Positions 18,103 to 26,794 of a stretch of DNA of 64,000 nucleotides are shown here, one piece after another. The notes under the pieces are model-generated. The model saw nothing but the letters and a program-made list of their open reading frames with translations, was not told the DNA's origin and did no database searches. A program made the translations under genes and the position numbers. The stretch is from JAWRCU01 sp033542235 (GTDB taxonomy: Bacteria; Pseudomonadota; Alphaproteobacteria; Rhizobiales; Rhizobiaceae): the NCBI RefSeq assembly GCF_033542235.1, contig NZ_JAWRCU010000015.1, positions 79,393 to 143,392 of the forward strand, in the 5' to 3' direction. Each line of letters opens with the position of its first letter. The stretch's first letter is position 1.

Positions 18103-19023
18103 ATGCGTTTTCCGGTAGCCGGCGCTGCGGCGGCAGGTCTGGTGGGGCTTAGCCTGCTCGTCATCCTGGCGGGCAGGCACGTGGGTCGCGAAGCCGATCC
18201 ATCCACTGCAACGACGCAAGCTGCAGCGGAGACCTACGCTCCGCCCGAGCCTTCCGACATGGAATTGCTGGAGCAGTCCGCGCCTCCCAGCCAGCCCGCG
18301 CGGCCGATCGGCCAGGATATTGTCGCGGAACCTCCGGTGAAGCCCCAGGAACTTGCGCGTGCCGAGCCCCGTGCGCCCCTCAGCCCGCCCAGCCAGCTTG
18401 CGCGACCCGTGCCGCTCGGGCCACCCAGCCAGTTCGCGCGGCCGATCGGCCAAGATGTTGTCGCGGAACCCCCGTTGAAGGGCCAGGACTTGGTGCGTGC
18501 CGAGCCGCGGGCGCCGCTGAGCCCGCTCAGCCAGGCACTGCCGCCGCCGCCCAAAGAAAAGAACGGCGGGCTTCTTTATCTGCCTGTCGCGATCGGCTCC
18601 GCAGAATTCGAGGCCATGGGCCACAAGATTGTCATTGCCGGGACCGAGAGCGTCGGTCCTGATGAGACCTGCATGCATGCTGGCGTCGAATGGGCGTGCG
18701 GTGCGCGCGCGCAAGCTGCCGTCCGCGCATGGCTGCGGGGAAGGGCACTTTCCTGCGAGCTGCCGCCGGACGCCGGCAGTGGGATCCAGGTCGTCGGCTG
18801 CCTCCTTGGCAAACAGGACGTCGGTGCCTGGCTCGTCTCGAACGGCTGGGCGCGCGCTACGCCTGGCGGGCCCTATGTGAAAGCCGAGGCCACGGCCCGT
18901 CAGACAGGCATGGGGATTTTCGGCCCTCCGCCGCCAGCGCTTCCCGCTGAGGAGCCTGCACCCGAGGCTTTGCCGTCCGACCAGTCGATGCCGATCGAGG
19001 CGGGACCGAATTCGGCCGATTGA
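18103..19023 (+). CDS. Membrane-anchored thermonuclease-like protein with internal repeats
   Basis: Protein of 306 residues: an N-terminal hydrophobic anchor or signal (about 5-22), a Pro/Ala-rich linker, then a C-terminal region (about 165-285) resembling staphylococcal-nuclease-like (thermonuclease family) proteins, with ACGARAQAAVRAWLRGR, VVGCLLGKQDVGAWLVSNGWAR and a tail of IFGPPP type. The catalytic Arg/Glu residues of true SNase cannot be confirmed by eye, so it may be non-catalytic. The linker carries a 35-residue near-duplicate encoded at 18283-18387 and 18421-18525. It is probably cotranscribed with the S24-type regulator (4-base gap). Confidence 0.7.
   Translation: MRFPVAGAAAAGLVGLSLLVILAGRHVGREADPSTATTQAAAETYAPPEPSDMELLEQSAPPSQPARPIGQDIVAEPPVKPQELARAEPRAPLSPPSQLARPVPLGPPSQFARPIGQDVVAEPPLKGQDLVRAEPRAPLSPLSQALPPPPKEKNGGLLYLPVAIGSAEFEAMGHKIVIAGTESVGPDETCMHAGVEWACGARAQAAVRAWLRGRALSCELPPDAGSGIQVVGCLLGKQDVGAWLVSNGWARATPGGPYVKAEATARQTGMGIFGPPPPALPAEEPAPEALPSDQSMPIEAGPNSAD
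18283..18525 (+). repeat. In-frame tandem duplication (105-bp units)
   Basis: Two 105-bp units (18283-18387 and 18421-18525) encode closely similar 35-residue segments (PSQPARPIGQD... and PSQFARPIGQD...). A 33-bp partial third copy (PSQLARP...) separates them. All units keep the reading frame, so copy number could vary without breaking the gene. Confidence 0.85.
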
Positions 19024-19033
19024 CCGATCTCGT

Positions 19034-20686
19034 TCAGGCCACGAGTTCGCCGGCCAGGGCTTTCTCGATGAGCGCCCTTGTCTCGGTGACGCCGTAGAGC
19101 GCGGTGAAGGAGCCGAAGCGCGGCCCTCGCTCCTGGCCGATCAGCACCTGGTAGATCATCTGGAAGAAGGCGACCGAGACGCCCGGCCCGCCTTCCGGGG
19201 CCTGCTTCGAGTGATCTTGATAGCGCTCGATCTTGCGGGCGACGTTGAGCGCCGCATGCTGGATCATCTCGCCATCCGCCCCTGAGGGCAGTGCCGCCAG
19301 CGTTTCTGCAAGCTTCGCCAGGGCCTCCCGCTCGACCTCGTCCGGCGCGCGATAGACCTTGGTGGGCCTCACGAAATCCTCGAAGTAGCGGATCGCATAT
19401 TCGGCGAGCCGATCGAGCTCGGGGTGCGTCTCAGGCGTCACGCCGGCCGCATGGCGCGAAATAAAGCCCCACAGAACGTTCTTGTTCTGCGCATTCGAGG
19501 CGCTCACCAGGTTGAGGAGCAGCCCGAACGACACTGGCAAGTCGATACGCGGCGGATTTCCGTTGTGCATATGCCAGACCGGATTGCCGAGCCGCTCCTT
19601 CCATTCTTGGCGCGGATAGGCCGACAGGAACTGGTAATACTCGTCGACCGCCCTCGGGATCACGTCGAAGTAGAGCTTCTTGGCCTGCCGTGGCCGTTGA
19701 TACATGTAGAGCCCGAGGCTTTCGGTAGGCGCGTAGGTCAACCATTCATCGATGGTAAGGCCGTTGCCCTTCGATTTCGAGATCTTCTGGCCGTGCTCGT
19801 CGAGGAACAGCTCGTAGACGAAGTGCTCCGGCGGCCGGGCACCCAGGATGCTGCAGATGCGATCATAGATGACCGCATTCGTCTGGTGGTCCTTGCCGAA
19901 CATTTCGAAGTCGACGCCGAGCGCTGCCCAGCGCATGCCGAAATCAGGCTTCCATTGCAGCTTCACCTTGCCGCCGGTGACCGGCAGCGTGGTCTCCTCG
20001 CCATCCTCGTCGTCGAAGGTTATCGTGCCGGCCTTCGCGTCCACGCGCTTCATGGGCACGTAGAGCACGCGGCCGCTCTTCGGCGAGATCGGCAAGAATG
20101 GGCTGTATGTCGCCTGCCGCTCCTCGCCGAGCGTCGGCAGCATCACCGCCATGATCTGGTCGTAGCGCTCCGCTGCGCGAAGCAACATTTCGTCGAAACG
20201 TCCGGACTTGTAGTATTGCGTAGCGCTTGCGAATTCGTAGTCGAAACCGAACGTGTCGAGGAATCGGCACAGCATCGCGTTATTGTGGTCGGCAAAGCTG
20301 GCGTAGTCGCCACCGAACGGATTGGGAACCGAGGACAAGGGCTTGTGCAGGTGCGGCTCGAGGAATGCGCGATCCGGCACGTTGTCCGGAATCTTGCGCA
20401 TGCCATCCATATCGTCCGAAAAGCAGAGAAGCTTGGTCTTGACCTTGTCTTCGGTCAGGACGTGGAAGGCATGCCGAACCATGGTCGTGCGAGCGACCTC
20501 GCCGAACGTGCCGATATGCGGCAGGCCAGAGGGACCGTAGCCAGTCTCGAAGAGCACTGTTTCGGGGAAATCGGACTTCCGGTAGCGATCGATGATTTTC
20601 TTTGCTTCCTCGAACGGCCAAGCCTTGCTTTCGGCTGCAGCCGCCAGAAGCTCCGGGTTGAGGTCGATTTCGGGAAGCGAGGCCAT
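19034..20686 (-). CDS. lysK: Lysine--tRNA ligase, class I
   Basis: Class I lysyl-tRNA synthetase of 550 residues, the archaeal-type enzyme that replaces class II LysRS in many alphaproteobacteria. The HIGH-type signature is GLPHIGTFGE (about 53-62) and the KMSKS-type signature is KISKSKGN (about 292-299). The C-terminal helical domain runs to the end and the length is normal. It charges tRNA-Lys in the cytoplasm. It converges with the nuclease-like gene (10-base gap) and is divergent from terB. Confidence 0.95.
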   Translation of the reverse strand: MASLPEIDLNPELLAAAAESKAWPFEEAKKIIDRYRKSDFPETVLFETGYGPSGLPHIGTFGEVARTTMVRHAFHVLTEDKVKTKLLCFSDDMDGMRKIPDNVPDRAFLEPHLHKPLSSVPNPFGGDYASFADHNNAMLCRFLDTFGFDYEFASATQYYKSGRFDEMLLRAAERYDQIMAVMLPTLGEERQATYSPFLPISPKSGRVLYVPMKRVDAKAGTITFDDEDGEETTLPVTGGKVKLQWKPDFGMRWAALGVDFEMFGKDHQTNAVIYDRICSILGARPPEHFVYELFLDEHGQKISKSKGNGLTIDEWLTYAPTESLGLYMYQRPRQAKKLYFDVIPRAVDEYYQFLSAYPRQEWKERLGNPVWHMHNGNPPRIDLPVSFGLLLNLVSASNAQNKNVLWGFISRHAAGVTPETHPELDRLAEYAIRYFEDFVRPTKVYRAPDEVEREALAKLAETLAALPSGADGEMIQHAALNVARKIERYQDHSKQAPEGGPGVSVAFFQMIYQVLIGQERGPRFGSFTALYGVTETRALIEKALAGELVA

Positions 20687-20822
20687 TTCGGCGATCCTGT
20701 CATTCTCCCGGCCGGGCCGGTTTCGGGGCCTGCTCTATTCGGGCATTGGCAGTGCGTCAATTCTTCCTTGCACGGCTCTCAGGGCTCGCATAGCTAACGA
20801 GTCCCCGCTTGCGAGGTTTCCT

Positions 20823-21236
20823 ATGTCCAAGCTCAATCCGCACGATGCCTTGATTTATCTGATGGTGATCACCTCCGCCGCCGACCGCGAGATGACGGAT
20901 GTCGAGCTGGCGCGCATCGGCAATGTGCTCAAGACGTGGCCGGTCTTCCAGGATTTCGACGAGTGGAAGCTGATCCGCGTGGCACAGGAATGCCAGGAGC
21001 GCCTGCAGGCCAAGGATGGACTGCGATCGATTCTCGTCGAAGTGAGCAGCGTCCTGCCGGAGCGCCTCCACGACACGGCCTATGCCGCCGCCTTCGAGGT
21101 AGCGGCAGTAGATCTCGAAATGCGGATGGAGGAAGTCCGCGTCCTCGAGCTCATCCGGGACGTACTTGCAGTCGAGCCCGATGTCATCGACGCCATCGAA
21201 CGATCGACCAAGGCGCGTCACCGCACCTTGACGTGA
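20823..21236 (+). CDS. TerB-like tellurite resistance family protein
   Basis: Small, mostly helical acidic protein of 137 residues. It has the TerB-like pattern: an N-terminal helix DALIYLMVITSAADREMTDVEL, an acidic helix, and AAFEVAAVDLEMRMEEVRVLELI followed by a helix predicted to end near VIDAIERST. Proteins of this fold bind metal and occur in stress operons, but this stand-alone form has no known function. The start at ATG 20823 was chosen because the upstream part of the frame overlaps the lysK promoter and 5' end. Confidence 0.75.
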   Translation: MSKLNPHDALIYLMVITSAADREMTDVELARIGNVLKTWPVFQDFDEWKLIRVAQECQERLQAKDGLRSILVEVSSVLPERLHDTAYAAAFEVAAVDLEMRMEEVRVLELIRDVLAVEPDVIDAIERSTKARHRTLT

Positions 21237-21252
21237 CCAGACAGCTCCAAAT

Positions 21253-22092
21253 TCAGTAGAAGCTCACCGGGAAATAGCGGAGATAGAGTTCCGCAAAGAT
21301 GCCCTTCACGTTGATCTCATGCAGCGCGTAGTCAAAAGCGGCCGCGAGCTTGGCGTTCTCAGGTGTCACCGCGATCGCCAACCCTGATCCGAGATATTCG
21401 GGCGCGAGATATGGGCCGCCGGAAAAGCGGCAGCAGTCGGCCGAATCCGACCCCGCGAGCCAGAAGCCGAGCCGCATGCCGTCTCCGAAGGCCGCAACGA
21501 CCTTGCCGGTCTTCAGATCGCCGAGCATTTCCTCCTGCTTGTCGAAGGTGACGACCTTCAGGTCGGGGAAGTATTCGCGCAGCATCCTTTCATGGGCCGA
21601 GCCCAGGAGAACGCCGACCGGTTCACCTCTGAGCTTTTCAGAGAGCGGCTCGGCGAGCGCCTTCGCCTTGGTCGTGACGAAGCGAGCCGGGAACTGCAGA
21701 TAAGAGCGAGTAAAGGCATATTTGGCCCTACTTGCCTCGGTGACGGAGAGGCCGGCAATGATCGCTTCGCCCTCCTTCTTTTGCAGCGCGCCTTCGAGTT
21801 CCCCCCAGGGGAGTGCCTGGATCTGGCATTTGGCGATCATTTCGAGCTCGCGACAGATCGCGCGAGCGAGGTCGATGTGGAAGCCGCTCAGCCGTCCCGA
21901 GGAGTCGAGGAAGTTGAACGGCGGAAAATCGACCGTGGTGAGAAACCGGACGCGCTGCATGTCGGAAATGTCCGGCTTCACAAGCCGTTCCTTGGCATCC
22001 CAGAAATTGGGGATCGAAGGCTCGGCCGGATACGCCGGTGACCCGACAATCGCTAGCGCGACGAGGCAGAAAAATCGGAAGGAACGGAACAC
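21253..22092 (-). CDS. Family 3 extracellular solute-binding protein
   Basis: Protein of 279 residues with a signal peptide (hydrophobic core about 5-20, probable cleavage near AYPAEP). It has the family 3 binding-protein fold: TVDFPPFNFLDSSGRLSGFHIDLARAIC near residues 50-75 and FGDGMRLGFWL in the second lobe. Such proteins deliver amino acids or other small polar solutes to ABC transporters, or act as sensor domains. No permease or ATPase gene is adjacent, so it is an orphan here. The ppk2 gene lies 90 bases upstream on the same strand. Confidence 0.82.
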   Translation of the reverse strand: MFRSFRFFCLVALAIVGSPAYPAEPSIPNFWDAKERLVKPDISDMQRVRFLTTVDFPPFNFLDSSGRLSGFHIDLARAICRELEMIAKCQIQALPWGELEGALQKKEGEAIIAGLSVTEASRAKYAFTRSYLQFPARFVTTKAKALAEPLSEKLRGEPVGVLLGSAHERMLREYFPDLKVVTFDKQEEMLGDLKTGKVVAAFGDGMRLGFWLAGSDSADCCRFSGGPYLAPEYLGSGLAIAVTPENAKLAAAFDYALHEINVKGIFAELYLRYFPVSFY

Positions 22093-22182
22093 GGAGATAT
22101 TTGCGGTTCAGCTACTGTTGTTTCTAACGGATGATTTTGCCCGGCTTCGGGTGCCGATGCACTGCGGAGGCGGGCGACGCGC

Positions 22183-23085
22183 TTATCCAGCGAGAAACCG
22201 CGGTCCTTCGCCGATGATGAGCTTGTCCTGCTTGCCGATCGCGTCAAGGTCCCGGTCGGGATAGGGCACATTCAACAGCACGTGCCTGATGACGGCGAGC
22301 CGGGCCCGGCGCTTGTCGTTGCTGCGCACGATGATCCACGGCGCATGCTCAGTATGGGTACGCTCGAACATCTGATCACGCTTTTCGGTATAGTCGTCCC
22401 ATTTGGTCACGCCGGCCACGTCGATTGGCGAGAACTTCCAATTCCTCAATGGGCTGTGCCGCCGCTCGTGGAAGCGCTTGAGCTGCATTTCCTGCCCGAG
22501 CTCGAGCCAGAACTTGAAAAAATGGATGCCTTCCCTGACGATCAGCTTCTCGAAGCGCGGCACTTCCCTAAGGAAATGCGCGTGCTGCTCCGGCGTGCAG
22601 AAGCCCATGACAGGCTCGACGCCGGCGCGATTGTACCAGGAGCGGTCGAAGGTGACGAACTCGCCCGAGGTGGGGAACTGGCTGACATAGCGCTGGAAAT
22701 ACCACTGGCCGCTCTCGGTCTCGGTCGGCTTGGTAAGGGCCACGTTGCGGGCGGAGCGCGGATTCATGTTCTGGCGCACCGCATTGATCGTGCCGCCCTT
22801 GCCGGCCGCATCCCGCCCCTCGAAAAGCGCGAGAACCCGGCCGCCGGTCTTCTGCATCCAGGCCTGCAGCTTCACGAGCTCGGCCTGCAACGTTTCCAGC
22901 GTCTTCTCATATTCCTGTTGCGGCAGCTTCTTGTCGTAGGGATAGCGGTCGGATTTGAGCGCCAGCTTTTCGATCCAGTCCGGCAATTTGGTGTTGTCGA
23001 TATCGAAAACCCGCGCGGTGCCGTTGACCTTGAGCTTGATTGCGTTGCTTCCTGCCGCCCCCGCTGAATCGTCAGTCTTTTTCAT
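22183..23085 (-). CDS. ppk2: Polyphosphate kinase 2
   Basis: PPK2 family enzyme of 300 residues that transfers phosphate between polyphosphate and nucleotides. The Walker A-like motif is FEGRDAAGKGG (about 89-99), and the lid region has FDRSWYNRAGVEPVMGFC (about 145-162). A basic LKRFHERRHSPLRNWKFSP segment follows. The single-domain length is typical of class I PPK2. It is divergent from the phoR-like gene, which fits a link to phosphate physiology. Confidence 0.93.
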   Translation of the reverse strand: MKKTDDSAGAAGSNAIKLKVNGTARVFDIDNTKLPDWIEKLALKSDRYPYDKKLPQQEYEKTLETLQAELVKLQAWMQKTGGRVLALFEGRDAAGKGGTINAVRQNMNPRSARNVALTKPTETESGQWYFQRYVSQFPTSGEFVTFDRSWYNRAGVEPVMGFCTPEQHAHFLREVPRFEKLIVREGIHFFKFWLELGQEMQLKRFHERRHSPLRNWKFSPIDVAGVTKWDDYTEKRDQMFERTHTEHAPWIIVRSNDKRRARLAVIRHVLLNVPYPDRDLDAIGKQDKLIIGEGPRFLAG

Positions 23086-23202
23086 CGCCGCGAGCCCTTT
23101 CCTGAACCGGCGGGCATGCTATTGGGTGGCAGCGTACCGGTCCAGCGGGAAGTTGTTTGCCCGCCGGTCGGCACATTGGCGAGGCATTGTCTGAATTTCC
23201 AT

Positions 23203-24492
23203 ATGACGGAACCTCCAGGCCAGCACGAAGATCGCGCGTTCGGCCCGGTCGTCGTCGACCGGCTGTTCAGCGCAAAGTGGCTGCTGGCGGCGTTGGCCGG
23301 CGCACTGTTGGCCGGTTGGGGAATTGGCAGCCTTTCCCCGGGGTTTGCAGCAGCAGTGTTCGTTTTCGTCCTGTTGGCGGCTGCGCTCGCACCACGACGA
23401 TCGGCGGGGGCGATCGACGCAGCCGAGGGGGCCGGCGAACCGGGACTGCACCTCGAAAGCCTGTCCGCGGTCGCACTGGCGGCCGCCGTCCCGGACGCGA
23501 TGGTCATCTTTGACAGGGATGGCGCGACCGTTCACGCCAATCGGGCGGCCACAATGGCCTTTGGCGCGTTCGTCCCCGGCGTCCCGCTGCAGAGGAAGTT
23601 CCGTGCGCCGGAAATGCAGGAACTCATCAACACGCTGCTTGCAGGCGAGGCGGAGAGCGACACGGTCGACTATGCCGAGCGCGTGCCGATCGAGCGCGCC
23701 TATCGCGTGGTGGCGACCCGCATCCGGGGCGATGACGAGCTCTTCGTCATGGTGTTCAAGGACCAGAGCGAGACACGACGCATTGATCGCATGCGGGCGG
23801 ATTTCATCGCAAATGCCAGCCATGAGCTGCGCACGCCGCTGGCATCGATCGCAGGCTTCGTCGAGACGCTTCGCGGGCCGGCCCGTGACGACGCCAAGGC
23901 GCGTGACCACTTCCTCAGGATCATGCAGGAGCAGACCAGCCGCATGGCGCGGTTGATCGACGATCTGCTTTCGCTCTCACGGCTGGAGATGAAGCCCCTT
24001 CTTGCGCCCGGCAGCGAGGTGGACCTTCACCAGACCATTGAAAGCGTGATCGATTCGCTCGGACCGACGGCGCGCCACGCTGGCGTCGAGATCATTCGCG
24101 AATTTCCCGAGGGGCCGGTCATTGTCTACGGCAGCCGCGACGAGCTGTTCCAGGTCTTCGAGAACCTGCTGGAGAACGCCTGCAAATACGGCCAGTCGGG
24201 AGGCCGCGTCATCGTCTCGATCAGTCGCTCCGAGCAAGGTTCCGATGGCGAGACCGTTGTCAGCTTCCGCGACTTCGGCCCGGGCATCGCTGCTGAACAC
24301 ATTCCGCGCATCACCGAGCGCTTCTACCGTGTCGACGTGGAGGCGAGCCGCGGGCAGAAAGGCACCGGCCTGGGTCTGGCGATCGTCAAGCATATCCTGA
24401 CCAGGCATAATGCGCGGCTGTCGATAAAATCGGAAGTCGGCAAAGGTTCTGATTTCAGCGTGCACTTCTCGCCACGTGGGCGGACAGCTTGA
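23203..24492 (+). CDS. phoR: Phosphate regulon sensor histidine kinase PhoR
   Basis: Sensor kinase of 429 residues: two N-terminal membrane helices (about 25-65), a PAS domain (about 95-190, AMVIFDRDGATVHANRA), the phospho-acceptor motif FIANASHELRTPL (about 203-215), and a HATPase domain with the N box LLENACKYG, DFGPGI and GTGLGLAIVKHIL. No large periplasmic sensor domain is present, as in PhoR. The start at ATG 23203 is preferred to upstream in-frame codons because the TM region follows directly. Its response regulator (phoB) and the pst transporter genes are not in the window. Confidence 0.85.
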   Translation: MTEPPGQHEDRAFGPVVVDRLFSAKWLLAALAGALLAGWGIGSLSPGFAAAVFVFVLLAAALAPRRSAGAIDAAEGAGEPGLHLESLSAVALAAAVPDAMVIFDRDGATVHANRAATMAFGAFVPGVPLQRKFRAPEMQELINTLLAGEAESDTVDYAERVPIERAYRVVATRIRGDDELFVMVFKDQSETRRIDRMRADFIANASHELRTPLASIAGFVETLRGPARDDAKARDHFLRIMQEQTSRMARLIDDLLSLSRLEMKPLLAPGSEVDLHQTIESVIDSLGPTARHAGVEIIREFPEGPVIVYGSRDELFQVFENLLENACKYGQSGGRVIVSISRSEQGSDGETVVSFRDFGPGIAAEHIPRITERFYRVDVEASRGQKGTGLGLAIVKHILTRHNARLSIKSEVGKGSDFSVHFSPRGRTA

Positions 24493-24574
24493 AAAATGAC
24501 GGATTGGAAAGATCTGACTCCTTTCTTTTATTCGTCATTTAGCAGGCGTACACCGGTTGAAAGCGCTGAGTCGC

Positions 24575-24700
24575 TAGAGCACGATCCCGAACCGAAGGTC
24601 AGCGCAGCAAAAAGTTGCAGACTTTTCGGATAAGATCATGCACGAAAACAAAGCGTTAGAGCAGGATGAATGACTCCACTCTAAATTAGTCCTGCTCTAA
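24575..24700. repeat. Rhizobial intergenic repeat plus terminal hairpin before phoU
   Basis: Sequence from 24575 (TAGAGCACGATCCCGA...) through TTTTCGGATAAGATCATGC to GCAGGATGA (24670) resembles a very common rhizobial intergenic repeat. TTAGAGCAGGA (24656-24666) and TCCTGCTCTAA (24690-24700) then form a perfect 11-bp inverted repeat, ending 15 bases before the phoU start codon. The element occupies the place where pstSCAB would normally lie. Confidence 0.65.
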
Positions 24701-24715
24701 TGCGGACAAAGGCCG

Positions 24716-25444
24716 ATGACCACGCAGCATATCTCCCGCGCTTATGACGAGGAACTGAAGTACCTTGCCAACCGCATCGCCGGCATGGGCGGTCATGCGG
24801 AGCGCATGGTCGATGAGGCCGTCACAGCACTCGTGAATTCTGACGACGGCCTGGCCCGAAAGGTCATTGCCGACGACCTCGCGCTTGACGAAGGCCAGCG
24901 CGAGATCGATGACAAGGCGATCCTGGTCATAGCCAGGCGGCAGCCCATGGCAGACGATCTGCGTGAGATCATCGGCGCGATCCGCATTTCCGCCGATCTG
25001 GAGCGGGTGGGCGATCTCGGCAAGAACATCGCCAAGCGCGTTGTCGCGGTCACCGAAGTGCGCCAGCCGCCGAGCCTTTTTCGCGGGCTGCAGGCGCTTG
25101 CCGATCTGGCCTTGACGCAGCTGAAGGAAGTGCTCGATGTCTACGCCTCACGCGCTGTCGATCGCATCGGCTTTGTGCGCGATCGGGACGAGCAGATCGA
25201 CGCCATGTACACGTCCCTGTTCCGAGAACTTCTGACCTATATGATGGAAGACCCGCGCAACATTACGGCCTGCACCCATCTTCTGTTCTGCGCCAAGAAC
25301 ATCGAACGGATCGGCGACCATGCGACCAACATCGCCGAGACGGTCTACTACATCGTCACCGGCCAGCAGATGCCTGCGGAGCGTCCCAAGGAGGACAAAA
25401 GTCACCACGTGACGCTTGCGGCGGCGCAGAAGGCGAGCCGGTAG
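24716..25444 (+). CDS. phoU: Phosphate transport regulator PhoU
   Basis: PhoU of 242 residues built from two three-helix PhoU repeats (about 15-105 and 120-215). The conserved patterns are GMGGHAERMVDEA and ISADLERVGDLGKNIAKR, repeated as CAKNIERIGDHATNIAETV. PhoU links the Pst transporter to PhoR and represses the Pho regulon when phosphate is plentiful. The gene follows phoR after a 223-base gap filled by an intergenic repeat, with no pst genes between. Confidence 0.93.
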   Translation: MTTQHISRAYDEELKYLANRIAGMGGHAERMVDEAVTALVNSDDGLARKVIADDLALDEGQREIDDKAILVIARRQPMADDLREIIGAIRISADLERVGDLGKNIAKRVVAVTEVRQPPSLFRGLQALADLALTQLKEVLDVYASRAVDRIGFVRDRDEQIDAMYTSLFRELLTYMMEDPRNITACTHLLFCAKNIERIGDHATNIAETVYYIVTGQQMPAERPKEDKSHHVTLAAAQKASR

Positions 25445-25507
25445 CGGCGGCGCGCAACTGACTTTGGCGCGCAAAAGCGACTCTTCCGGCAACGTCGCGC
25501 CCTGCAG

Positions 25508-25697
25508 ACCCCTCATCCGTCTCGGCGCTGCGCGCCGAGCCACCTTCTCCCACAGGGGGAGAAGGGAACGCGCTGCATTTTGCTTCTCTGCCAATCTCCA
25601 ACTTCGGCGATTTGGCGCGAGCCCAAATGCCAAGCTCCCCCCTTCTCCCCTTGTGGGAGAAGGTGGCTCGGCGCTTGCGCCGAGACGGATGAGGGGT
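25508..25697. repeat. Large inverted palindromic repeat between phoU and gcrA
   Basis: Two arms of about 59 bases (25508-25566 and 25638-25697) are inverted copies of each other. Each arm holds two small hairpins, one built on CTCGGCGC...GCGCCGAG and one on CTTCTCCC...GGGAGAAG. The 25445-25760 intergenic stretch (316 bases) between the convergent phoU and gcrA genes is nearly all repeat; no gene is seen in it. The element could terminate transcription from both sides. Confidence 0.85.
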
Positions 25698-25760
25698 GCT
25701 CCAGAAGGCGAGTCGGATAGCGGACTCGTGTCGCTGACTTACCGTCGTTGAATCAAGAAA

Positions 25761-26279
25761 TCACCGATGCCGCCTGCGCTCGGCGGCAGGCTGGAACGCG
25801 ATACGGGCGTGGTAGGAGCAGTAAGGGCCGCTCTCCAGGGAGTCGTTTCCGCAGAAGTTGAAATCCTCCGTCAGCGGGTCGCCGTTCGGCCACTTGCAGG
25901 TCCGTTCGTTGAGCTGGATCAGCGACAGCCGGCGGCTGATGGGCACCACGACATTTTCGACCGGACGAACCACCTGCCGGACAACCGGCTCCACCTCGAA
26001 CATGGCCTGCAGCGCCGTGGCGCCGATCGTGGCGGGCATCGGTCGCGACGCCGGGGCGGCGCGTGCCGCCACCTTGGTGCCGGTCGAGGCCGGCGCTGCC
26101 TTCTTCTGGCGCACCGGAGCGGCGGTTGCCCTGCCGCGCGCCGAGAGCTTCAGTCGGTGAACCTTGCCGATCACGGCATTGCGGCTGACGCCGCCGAGCT
26201 GCGCAGCGATCTGACTGGCGCTCAAACCGTCTGCCCAAAGCTTCCTCAAGAGTTCAACCCGCTCGTCAGTCCAGTTCAT
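25761..26279 (-). CDS. gcrA: GcrA cell cycle regulator
   Basis: GcrA of 172 residues. The N-terminal DNA-binding domain (about 1-45) reads MNWTDERVELLRKLW...GLSASQIAAQL, which is diagnostic. A low-complexity Ala/Pro linker and a C-terminal Cys/His-containing domain (CKWPNGDP, FCG, YCSYH) follow. GcrA binds the RNA polymerase sigma70 region and activates promoters carrying CcrM-methylated GANTC sites. The start at 26279 is supported by CAGGAG upstream; a longer in-frame start 45 bases upstream has no support. Five GANTC sites lie in its own upstream region. Confidence 0.95.
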   Translation of the reverse strand: MNWTDERVELLRKLWADGLSASQIAAQLGGVSRNAVIGKVHRLKLSARGRATAAPVRQKKAAPASTGTKVAARAAPASRPMPATIGATALQAMFEVEPVVRQVVRPVENVVVPISRRLSLIQLNERTCKWPNGDPLTEDFNFCGNDSLESGPYCSYHARIAFQPAAERRRHR

Positions 26280-26307
26280 TGGCAACTGCTCCTGCATCAC
26301 AGTGCGG

Positions 26308-26460
26308 GAATCGGAATCCCTCACCGGCCCGACGATCGCCGGGGCGACACCACTAATACACCGGTGAGTTGGTCCGCCGCACGAAATGTAGTTTTTCGTT
26401 GGCTTCAGACTACCTTAACGGCTGACTCCGTGACAAGAGTCCGGCCGGGCGGCCTGAATC
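26308..26460 (-). promoter_or_regulatory. gcrA upstream region with five GANTC methylation sites
   Basis: GANTC occurs at 26308-26312, 26314-26318, 26424-26428, 26437-26441 and 26456-26460, five times in about 150 bases directly upstream of gcrA. GANTC is the CcrM methylation target recognised by GcrA in alphaproteobacteria. With about 62 percent GC one would expect roughly one per 290 bases. This suggests cell-cycle-linked methylation control of gcrA. Confidence 0.6.
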
Positions 26461-26756
26461 TGTTTTTTCGGTTTTCCCCAACTTGCCGTTTAGCAGCCGG
26501 TCATGGCGGCTGCTCACCTGCAACTGGAGGTGTACTGCCATTCCGGAGGCCGGTGGGGCGTCTATTCTACGTCCCGCGTCCGACCCGCGGAAGCGTACAC
26601 CACCATATGTAGGTTGCACTGCGTCGATAACCACTCGAAACAACGCGGGTCTGCCATGCGCTGATCCGAGGTCCTGACGCCGGATGGGCAAAAGGGATCA
26701 CCAGCTCTTCGCTCCCTGTCCTCAAGCGCATAACGGAGTAATTTCTCGCCTTCGCA
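26461..26756. other. Intergenic stretch before the argD promoter, no gene recognised
   Basis: About 300 bases between the gcrA upstream region and the argD promoter. No credible protein-coding frame is seen. AGCAGCCG (about 26493-26500) can pair with CGGCTGCT (about 26508-26515). With the terminator-like hairpin at 26795-26825 downstream, a small RNA gene on the plus strand is possible but unsupported by any recognised family. Confidence 0.35.
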
Positions 26757-26786
26757 TTGACATGAATCCGGAAAAACCTGAAATAT
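26757..26786 (+). promoter_or_regulatory. Putative sigma70 promoter of the argD leader
   Basis: TTGACA (26757-26762) and AAATAT (26781-26786) are 18 bases apart, close to the sigma70 consensus. A GANTC site (26764-26768) lies in the spacer. Transcription would start near 26793, giving a leader of about 95 bases before argD. Confidence 0.5.
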
Positions 26787-26794
26787 GTGCCGAG

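Noticed and set aside
24494..24540. AAATGACG/CGTCATTT inverted repeat after phoR considered as a terminator
   Set aside because: The loop is about 31 bases and no T run follows, so an intrinsic terminator is not supported.
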